Positions 1 to 5,266 of a stretch of DNA of 5,945 nt are shown in pieces; position 1 is the stretch's first letter, and each line of letters opens with the position of its first letter. The stretch lies in the NCBI GenBank assembly GCA_021848865.1, contig JAJZTO010000181.1, forward strand, positions 1-5,945. Reading direction: 5' to 3'. The notes under the pieces were generated by a model. The model made no database searches. It saw only the letters and a list, made by a program, of their open reading frames with translations, and was not told where the DNA came from. Origin of the DNA: Myxococcales bacterium. GTDB lineage: Bacteria; Myxococcota; Myxococcia; Myxococcales; Anaeromyxobacteraceae. Made by a program: the position numbers and the translations under genes.

Positions 1-418
1 AGCCCCGCTTCGACGGGGTGTCGTGGATCGGGCCGAAGGTGGCGAAGTCGGCCCCGCCCTCGAGCGCCCGGCGCACGTCGGCGAGCCCGTGGCAGGAGAC
101 GCCCAGCAGGAGGCCCGGTCCCAGGAGCCGGCGCGCCTCGGCGGGTGGGAGGCCCGCCGCCGGCAGGTGCAGCCCGTCCGCCCCGGCCGCCAGCGCCACG
201 TCGGCGCGGTCGTTCACGAGCAGCAGCTGGCCCGCCTCCCGGCAGGCCCCCCGGAGGGCGCGCGCCAGCCGCAGCAGCTCCGCGCCCCCGAGATCCCGCT
301 CCCGCAGGTGGACCGCCGCCGCCCCGGGCGGCAGCCCCGCCAGGACGCGCCGCGCCGCGGCGACCAGGTCGGGCGCCAGGCGCCGGTCGGTGACGAGATG
401 GACACGGGGCGGGCGCAT
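1..418 (-). CDS. thiE: ThiE/TenI-family protein (thiamine phosphate synthase or thiazole tautomerase), C-terminus cut by window edge
   Basis: The 139 visible codons start at the ATG at 418-416 and run off the left edge, so the C-terminal part of the TIM barrel is missing. Visible family motifs are HLRERD (residues 37-42), LLLVNDRADVAL (66-76), DGLHLP (81-86), LLGVSCH (104-110) and FGPIHDTPSK (128-137). ThiE joins HMP-PP to the thiazole phosphate carboxylate to give thiamine phosphate. TenI is a paralogue that aromatises the ThiG product. Asn69-Asp70 match the first metal-binding Asp region of ThiE, but the usual HxGQxD loop reads HLPAAG (84-89), so the second metal-binding Asp is absent. The HLP..GLP form is closer to TenI. 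FGPI with a TPSK segment is closer to ThiE. The family is secure; ThiE versus TenI is open. A weak ribosome-binding site, AGGA, lies 11 nt before the ATG on the minus strand. The gene is separated from thiSG by an opposing gene and so probably needs its own promoter. Confidence 0.85.
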   Translation of the reverse strand, partial: MRPPRVHLVTDRRLAPDLVAAARRVLAGLPPGAAAVHLRERDLGGAELLRLARALRGACREAGQLLLVNDRADVALAAGADGLHLPAAGLPPAEARRLLGPGLLLGVSCHGLADVRRALEGGADFATFGPIHDTPSKRG

Positions 419-504
419 TTGATAATCGGTCCTGGCCCTCTTCTTTACGCGATCCGCGCCGGGACGCCAGCCGGCCGGACGGGGGCGGGACAGGACCTTC
501 GGAC
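419..504. promoter_or_regulatory. Divergent intergenic region between thiE/tenI and the split-barrel gene
   Basis: These 86 bases separate two divergent start codons and must hold both promoters if the genes are expressed separately. The left part (about 417-448) is clearly more A/T-rich than its surroundings. On the plus strand TTGATA (419-424) is a reasonable -35, but only poor -10 matches follow at about 442-449. On the minus strand TAAAGA could be a -10 with CTGGCG 17 nt upstream, also weak. AGGA at 492-495 lies 9 nt before the GTG at 505. No TPP riboswitch core was found on the minus strand. The position is convincing as a control region; the individual hexamers are not. Confidence 0.4.
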
Positions 505-1305
505 GTGGACGCGCAGCTCCAGGCCCTGCTGACCTTCCTCGACGAGCAACGCGCTCGCCAGGCGCCCCATCTCCACAGCGTGAAGTCGGAGAAGGTGCTC
601 AGCTTCATGGGCACGACCAGCCAGGCCGGCGCCCACGCGGCCGTCTCGGTGAACCGGGTCCGCCGGCTGGAGGTGGCGGGCCCGCAGGAGCTGCGGATCC
701 ACCTCGGCGGCGCGCTCCCGCGCCTCCCGGCCCCGGGGGAGTGCGTCTCGGTCCACATCACCCACGTGAAGGAGTACCAGGGCTACCAGGTGAAGACCCG
801 GGCCCTGGCCGGCGAGGCGACCGGCGAGCTGTTCGAGGCCGGCGCCGACGGCCTGGTGATCCGCGGCACCCAGATCTACACGGTGCACCACAGCCCCTAC
901 ACCATGAAGTTCTTCGAGCGGATCCCGTTCGACGAGGTGCTCCGGACGGTGGGGCCGATCCCCTGCGCGCTGGTGGCGGTGGGCGAGACGGCCAACCTCT
1001 CTCCCCGCTTCATCTTCCACCACGAGGTGAAGCTGGGGCGGGTGGCGCTCTTCCACGGCGACGGCCTGGCGCTCAAGACCTACATGAACCTGCGCGCCAA
1101 CCGGCAGGAGACGCGGCTGGTGCTGGACCTCGACGCCTGGAGCGGGTTCGCGCTGAAGGGCACCGACGAGGAGTTCCAGCCCCACCAGCACCCCGAGGCC
1201 TACGAGCGCGTCTGCGCCGGCTTCGCGGCCGGCAACTGGGGCAAGCCCTCGCGCGTCTTCCGCTTCGTCGCCGACAGCTGGCAGCCGATCGCCCCCGGGC
1301 CGTAG
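505..1305 (+). CDS. Pyridoxamine 5'-phosphate oxidase-like (split beta-barrel) protein, probably two tandem barrel units
   Basis: This 266-residue protein starts at GTG 505, with AGGA 9 nt upstream, and ends at TAG. I saw no convincing longer start. The second half (about 148-256) reads like the PNPOx-like split barrel: PIPCALVAVGE, then GLALKTYMNLRAN (187-199), LVLDLDAWSGFALKGT (205-220) and a closing KPSRVFRF. In the family, the basic and Asn/Arg residues of the KTYxNLRAN segment are typical of the cofactor-binding region, so FMN or a related cofactor is plausible but not demonstrated. Residues about 25-105 look like a second, more diverged copy (VSVHITHVKEYQGYQVKT). No signal peptide or membrane segment is apparent, so it is likely cytosolic. 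The substrate is unknown. It lies between thiE/tenI and thiG on the opposite strand and converges on thiG with a 35-nt gap. A role in thiamine or B6 metabolism would be inference from position only. Confidence 0.72.
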   Translation: MDAQLQALLTFLDEQRARQAPHLHSVKSEKVLSFMGTTSQAGAHAAVSVNRVRRLEVAGPQELRIHLGGALPRLPAPGECVSVHITHVKEYQGYQVKTRALAGEATGELFEAGADGLVIRGTQIYTVHHSPYTMKFFERIPFDEVLRTVGPIPCALVAVGETANLSPRFIFHHEVKLGRVALFHGDGLALKTYMNLRANRQETRLVLDLDAWSGFALKGTDEEFQPHQHPEAYERVCAGFAAGNWGKPSRVFRFVADSWQPIAPGP

Positions 1306-1340
1306 CCTGCGGCAGCGGGCGCCGGGAGGCGGCCGGTTCG

Positions 1341-2114
1341 TCAGCTGCCGATGAGCCCGGACATCGGGCTCGAGGCGGCGGCGTGCAGCTTCATGGGCAT
1401 GCGCCCGGCCAGGAAGGCCTTGCGGCCGCTCTGCACCGCCTCCTTCATGGCCTCGGCCATGAGGATCGGGTCGCGGGCGCCGGCGATGGCGGTGTTCATC
1501 AGCACCGCCACCGCCCCCAGCTCGAGCGCCACCGCCGCGTCGCTGGCGGTCCCGACGCCGGCGTCCACCAGCACCGGGACCTTCACCGTCTCCAGGATGA
1601 TGCGGAGGTTGTAGGGGTTGCGGATGCCCAGCCCCGAGCCGATGGGCGCGCCCAGCGGCATCACCGCGGCGCAGCCGGCGTCCTCCAGCTTCTTCGCGGT
1701 CACCGGGTCGTCGTTGGTGTAGGGCAGGACGGTGAAGCCCTCCTTCACCAGGATCCGGGCCGCCTTCACCAGCTCCTCCACGTCGGGGAAGAGCGTGCGC
1801 CGGTCGCCGATCACCTCCAGCTTGACCAGGTCGCCCATCTCCAGCTCCCGGGCCAGGCGGCAGGTGCGGACCGCCTCGTCGGCGGTGTAGCAGGCGGCGG
1901 TGTTGGGCAGGAGCTTCATCCCCTTGGGGATCCACTCCAGCAGCGACGCCTCCCCCTTGGCCGAGAGGTCGAGGCGCCGCACCGCCACCGTCACCACCTC
2001 GGCGCCCGAGGCGACCAGGGCCCGCTGCATGGTGGGGAAGTCGGCGTACTTGCCGGTGCCCACCAGCAGCCGGCTGGTGAACTGGTGCCGCCCGATCGAC
2101 CAGCTGTCGGCCAT
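1341..2114 (-). CDS. thiG: Thiazole synthase ThiG
   Basis: ThiG condenses 1-deoxy-D-xylulose 5-phosphate, dehydroglycine (or its imine) and sulfur from the ThiS thiocarboxylate into the thiazole phosphate of thiamine, in the cytosol. The 257-residue protein matches the usual family length. It carries the N-terminal SRLLVGTGKY (14-23), RRLDLSAKG (46-54), LLPNTAACYTADEAVRTC (68-85) and LVKLEVIGD (96-104), whose Lys98 corresponds to the lysine that forms the Schiff base with the sugar phosphate. The C-terminal half carries VLPYTNDDP, VMPLGAPIGSGLGI and VLVDAGVGTASDAA, all strongly conserved, and nothing essential looks missing. The start is taken as the ATG at 2114-2112. It shares its A with the thiS TGA stop (TGATG) and sits 8 nt after a perfect GGAGGG. 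A GTG one codon upstream (2117-2115) is possible but only 5 nt from that site. It is therefore translationally coupled to thiS. Confidence 0.97.
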   Translation of the reverse strand: MADSWSIGRHQFTSRLLVGTGKYADFPTMQRALVASGAEVVTVAVRRLDLSAKGEASLLEWIPKGMKLLPNTAACYTADEAVRTCRLARELEMGDLVKLEVIGDRRTLFPDVEELVKAARILVKEGFTVLPYTNDDPVTAKKLEDAGCAAVMPLGAPIGSGLGIRNPYNLRIILETVKVPVLVDAGVGTASDAAVALELGAVAVLMNTAIAGARDPILMAEAMKEAVQSGRKAFLAGRMPMKLHAAASSPMSGLIGS

Positions 2115-2320
2115 CACCGCAGCCCTCCGCCGACGAAGGCGACGATCTCCACCGCGTCGCCGGCCTTCAGGGCGTGGTCGGCGTAGCGGTCCTTGGTGAC
2201 CACCGCCTCGTTCACCTCCACCGCCACCCGCGGCGCCTTGACGCCCAGGTGGGCGAGGAGCGCCGCCACCGTCATCGCCTCCGGGAGGTCCCGGGGCTCG
2301 CCGTTCAATCGGACCTGCAT
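2114..2320 (-). CDS. thiS: Sulfur carrier protein ThiS
   Basis: This 68-residue ubiquitin-fold protein carries sulfur to ThiG. Its C-terminal glycine is adenylated by a ThiF-type enzyme and converted to a thiocarboxylate. The start MQVRLNGEPRDLPEAMTVAALL, the VAVEVNEAVV strand (32-41) and the end AGDAVEIVAFVGGG are typical of the family. The ATG at 2320-2318 fits the family N-terminus. The frame remains open far upstream, but only because of antisense G+C bias. No Shine-Dalgarno sequence precedes this ATG; a candidate promoter would place the transcript start at the A of the ATG. The tail is unusual: Gly64-Gly65-Gly66 is followed by Leu67-Arg68 before TGA, so the functional glycine is not the last residue. 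It overlaps thiG by one base. No thiF is visible in the window. Confidence 0.93.
   Translation of the reverse strand: MQVRLNGEPRDLPEAMTVAALLAHLGVKAPRVAVEVNEAVVTKDRYADHALKAGDAVEIVAFVGGGLR
2123..2128 (-). promoter_or_regulatory. thiG ribosome-binding site inside the thiS 3' end
   Basis: GGAGGG on the minus strand lies 8 nt before the thiG ATG and 5 nt before the alternative GTG, which favours the ATG. The same six bases encode the last two glycines of the ThiS triglycine. One sequence thus serves both as ThiS tail codons and as the thiG initiation signal. Confidence 0.75.
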
Positions 2321-2500
2321 GCGGTCGATGTAGCGCGCGCGCCCCGCGGCGTCAAACGCCCCTCCCGCCGGACGACGGCGCTTCCCTCCCGATCCGTTTT
2401 GCGCGAAGATCGCCGCTCGCCAGGGAGCGCTCGGGATCCCGGGAGCGCGTGGGCGTGGAAGGTGGGGCGGGTGGCGAAGGTCCAGGGGACGGGTGTCGCC
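2321..2500. other. Divergent intergenic region between thiS and the helicase gene
   Basis: Apart from the candidate thiS promoter, this stretch holds an 8-bp direct repeat GGGAGCGC at 2423-2430 and 2441-2448, start to start 18 bp apart, with GGGATCCC between the copies. It also holds a small A/T-richer patch around 2394-2411. I found no convincing -35/-10 pair for the helicase on the plus strand. The TPP-riboswitch signature sequences (CTGAGA and the second conserved core) are not present on the thiS strand. From about 2462 onward the plus-strand codons become nearly all G/C-ending, so the helicase may begin earlier than annotated. Confidence 0.4.
2327..2355 (-). promoter_or_regulatory. Candidate sigma70-type promoter for thiSG
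   Basis: On the minus strand TTGACG (2355-2350) and TACATC (2332-2327) are separated by exactly 17 nt. The -35 matches 5 of 6 consensus bases and the -10 matches 3 of 6. Six bases lie between the -10 and the thiS ATG, so the expected transcript start coincides with the start codon. The spacing is good, but the -10 is weak and chance matches are possible. Confidence 0.35.
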
Positions 2501-5266
2501 GTGCGCGAGCGCGCCGGCGCCGGGGAGCGGGCGGTGGCGCCCGCCCCGGCCGCGCCGCTCACGCGCTTCCACCAGCGCATCGCCGCCGAGTCCATCTCCG
2601 CGCGCAGCGGCGCGGGCGCCGCCCGCCTGGCGCCGGCCCTGGCCCGCTCGGCGGTGGACCTGAACCCGCACCAGGTGGAGGCCGCGGCCTTCGCGCTGGC
2701 CGCCCTGCCCACCGGCGGCGCGGTGCTGGCCGACGAGGTGGGGCTGGGCAAGACGGTCGAGGCCGGCCTGGTCCTGGCGCAGCTCGCCGCCGAGGGGCGC
2801 GGCCGGGCGGCGATCCTGGTCCCGGCCTCGCTGCGCATCCAGTGGCGCGACGAGCTGCGCGACAAGTTCGGCATCGAGGCGACCGTGCTGGACGGCGCCG
2901 CCGCCCGCGCCGCCGGGCGGCAGGGCCAGGGCAACCCCTTCGACACCGGCGGGGTGGTCATCGCCTCGCACCCCTTCGCCGCCCAGCGCCAGGCGGAGCT
3001 GGAGCGGGTGCCCTGGGACCTGGCGGTCATCGACGAGGCGCACCGGCTGCGCAACGCCTGGCGGAGCGATCACAAGACCGGCCAGGCGCTGCGCCGGGCG
3101 CTGCGCCGCTGCCCCAAGCTGCTCCTCACCGCCACCCCGCTCCAGAACCAGCTCACCGAGCTGCTCGGGCTCACCGCCTTCATCGACGACGCCCTGCTGG
3201 GGAACGAGGAGTCCTTCCGGCTCCAGTACGGCGGCGGGCCGCTCACCGAGGAGAAGGCCGAGGACCTGAAGGAGCGGCTCGGCCGGGTGGTGGTGCGCAC
3301 GCTGCGCCGCCAGGTGAAGGAGTACGTCCGCTTCACGGCGCGCCGCTCGATGGTGGAGGACTTCTCGCCCACCCTGGAGGAGCAGGACCTGTACGACCGC
3401 GTGAGCGAGTACCTGCGCCGCGACGACACCTACGCCATCCCCTCCGGGAAGCGGGCGCTGCTGGTGCTCGTCTACCGGAAGATCCTCGCCTCCTCCTCCT
3501 TCGCGCTGGCGGCCACGCTGGAGCGGCTCGCCGGGTCGCTCGACGCCCGGCTGGCCACCGCCCAGGGCCGCGCCGCGGCCCAGGGGGAGCTGGAGACGGC
3601 CTTCCCGGGCTTCGAGGACGAGGCCGAGGCCTGGGGCGCCGACGAGGCCGACCCGCGCCCGCGCGGGGCCCGGGCCCTCGCCGCCATGGCCGCCGAGGTG
3701 GCCGAGCTGCGCGCCTGCGCCCGCATCGCCCGCTCCATCCGCGGCAACGCCAAGGGCGAGGCGCTGGTGCGCGGCGTGGATCGGGCCTTCACGGTGGCCC
3801 GCGCCTGCGGCTGGCCCGAGAAGGCGGTGGTCTTCACCGAGTTCCGGCGCACCCAGGAGTACCTGGAGGCGCTCCTCCGGTCGAAGGGCTACTCGGTCAC
3901 CTGCCTCTCCGGCGACGCCGGCGGACCGGAGGCGCGGCAGGCGCTGGTGGAGGAGTTCCGCCACCGGAGCCAGATCCTGCTCATGACCGAGGCCGGGGCC
4001 GAGGGGCTGAACCTCCAGTTCTGCAACCTGGTGGTGAACTACGACCTGCCCTGGAACCCGCAGCGGGTGGAGCAGCGCATCGGCCGCTGCCACCGCTACG
4101 GCCAGTCGCGCGACGTGCTGGTGGTGAACTTCCTGAACCGCTCCAACGCCGCCGACGCCCGGCTCTACGAGCTGCTGGCGCAGAAGCTGGCCCTGTTCGA
4201 CGGCGTCTTCGGCTCCTCCGACGAGATCCTGGGGGCGCTGGGCGAGGGGGTGGACTTCGAGCGGCGGGTGCTCGACATCTACCAGTCCTGCCGCTCGGCC
4301 GAGGAGGTGGACCGGGCCTTCGCGGCGCTGCGCGCCGACCTGGACGGGACCATCGAGGCGCGGCTCCAGGCCACCCGCACCCTGCTCTTCGAGCGCTTCG
4401 ACGGCGACGTCCGCGCCCGGCTGCGGCTCGCCGAGAAGGAGGCCCGCGACGCGGTGGCCCGGCGCGAGGCCGAGGAGGAGGCGCTGGTCCAGGCGGTCTT
4501 CGAGGCGGGCGCGGCGGCGCCGGCCGGCGAGGAGGCCGCGGGCGAGGCCCGGCCCCGCGCCCGGCGCGCGCGCCTGGCCCGCCTGGCCTCGGAGGCGGTG
4601 CGGGCCCGGCCGCAGGAGGCGGTGTCGCTGCTGGAGCTGGACGGGCAGGCCCTGCCCGCCTCCCTCGCCTTCCTGGCGGGGCGCGAGGGCTGGTGGTTCG
4701 CCTACCGCTTCGCCTCGGAGGGGCTCCTCCCCGAGGAGCGGCTGGCCCACCTGGTGCTGTGGTCCGACGGGAGCGCCTTCCACGACCTCTCGCCGGAGGC
4801 GGGCGAGGCCTTCGCCCGGGTCCCGGCGCGCGAGGCGCGCGGCGGCGCGCGCGGGACGGCGGTGGCCCTGGGCGCGGCGCAGGAGGAGGCGCTGGCGCGG
4901 CTCGAGGCCCGGCTGGCGGCCGATCTCCAGGGCCGCTCCGGCGCCGCCTGGGACGAGTCCCGGGAGCGCTGGGACCGCTCGGCGGAGGACGCGCTGGCGG
5001 CGCCGCGGCGCGCCGCCGAGGAGGCCCGGGCCGCCTGGGAGCGGGCCCGCGCCGCGGTGCACGAGCCGGGCGACCTGCCGGCGCGCGACCGGCGCGCGCT
5101 GCTGGAGCGCGCCGAGCGGGAGTTCCGGCGCCGGCTCGACGAGCTGCGGGCCACCGAGGCGCTGCGCTACGGGGAGAAGGACCGGGCGCTCGCCGAGCTG
5201 CGCCGCCGCGCCGAGCCGCGCACCCGCCGCACCCTGGTGGCGACGGCCTGGTGGCGGTGCGTCTAG
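2501..5266 (+). CDS. SNF2/RapA-like superfamily 2 ATP-dependent helicase/translocase
   Basis: The protein has about 921 residues and a complete two-lobed SF2 motor: NPHQVEA (55-61), Walker A DEVGLGKT (78-85), motif Ia LVPASL (106-111), DEAH (178-181), LLLTATPLQN (207-216), VVFTEF (443-448), EAGAEGLNLQ (497-506) and motif VI QRIGRCHRYGQ (525-535). RapA also has an NPFD segment, seen here at 145-149. Family members hydrolyse ATP to translocate on duplex nucleic acid or remodel protein-nucleic-acid complexes. Charged, Ala/Glu/Arg-rich segments at about 640-700 and 785-905 look helical or coiled-coil and may bind DNA or partners. There is no nuclease or methylase motif, signal peptide or membrane segment. 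The start is uncertain: GTG 2501 has AGGGGA 11 nt upstream; GTG 2534 has a better-placed GGGGAG 6 nt upstream; GTG 2462 and 2471 are also in frame. The closest general class includes stand-alone SNF2 proteins found in defence and restriction islands, but no such partner lies here. Codon use is host-like. Confidence 0.92.
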   Translation: MRERAGAGERAVAPAPAAPLTRFHQRIAAESISARSGAGAARLAPALARSAVDLNPHQVEAAAFALAALPTGGAVLADEVGLGKTVEAGLVLAQLAAEGRGRAAILVPASLRIQWRDELRDKFGIEATVLDGAAARAAGRQGQGNPFDTGGVVIASHPFAAQRQAELERVPWDLAVIDEAHRLRNAWRSDHKTGQALRRALRRCPKLLLTATPLQNQLTELLGLTAFIDDALLGNEESFRLQYGGGPLTEEKAEDLKERLGRVVVRTLRRQVKEYVRFTARRSMVEDFSPTLEEQDLYDRVSEYLRRDDTYAIPSGKRALLVLVYRKILASSSFALAATLERLAGSLDARLATAQGRAAAQGELETAFPGFEDEAEAWGADEADPRPRGARALAAMAAEVAELRACARIARSIRGNAKGEALVRGVDRAFTVARACGWPEKAVVFTEFRRTQEYLEALLRSKGYSVTCLSGDAGGPEARQALVEEFRHRSQILLMTEAGAEGLNLQFCNLVVNYDLPWNPQRVEQRIGRCHRYGQSRDVLVVNFLNRSNAADARLYELLAQKLALFDGVFGSSDEILGALGEGVDFERRVLDIYQSCRSAEEVDRAFAALRADLDGTIEARLQATRTLLFERFDGDVRARLRLAEKEARDAVARREAEEEALVQAVFEAGAAAPAGEEAAGEARPRARRARLARLASEAVRARPQEAVSLLELDGQALPASLAFLAGREGWWFAYRFASEGLLPEERLAHLVLWSDGSAFHDLSPEAGEAFARVPAREARGGARGTAVALGAAQEEALARLEARLAADLQGRSGAAWDESRERWDRSAEDALAAPRRAAEEARAAWERARAAVHEPGDLPARDRRALLERAEREFRRRLDELRATEALRYGEKDRALAELRRRAEPRTRRTLVATAWWRCV
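5263..5266. other. Shared CTAG carrying both stop codons of convergent genes
   Basis: The helicase stops with TAG at 5264-5266. The lipid-kinase frame stops with TAG read from 5265 to 5263 on the other strand. The palindrome CTAG therefore ends both genes, with no intergenic space and no room for a conventional terminator between them. Confidence 0.9.

Noticed and set aside
23..532. Plus-strand frames opposite thiE/tenI
   Set aside because: They are antisense to a clear ThiE/TenI coding frame and have low-complexity translations.
1306..1340. Possible transcription terminator between the split-barrel gene and thiG
   Set aside because: The 35-nt gap is G+C-rich but I could not draw a convincing stem followed by a T run for either strand.
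445..1935. Long minus-strand frame across the split-barrel gene and part of thiG
   Set aside because: Translation is compositionally biased and shows no family motifs, while the real genes in the other frames are unmistakable.
741..2186. Long plus-strand frame of about 480 codons antisense to thiG
   Set aside because: Same G+C-driven shadow effect; it overlaps two well-supported genes and resembles no protein I know.
2431..2450. Palindrome around GGGATCCC as a terminator or operator hairpin
   Set aside because: Only the central 8 bp pair perfectly; extending the arms meets mismatches immediately or requires a shifted register.
2501..5266. Assignment of the helicase to DISARM (DrmD) or another named defence system
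   Set aside because: No methylase, DrmA/B/C-like or nuclease gene is visible, and the motor motifs alone do not distinguish these families.
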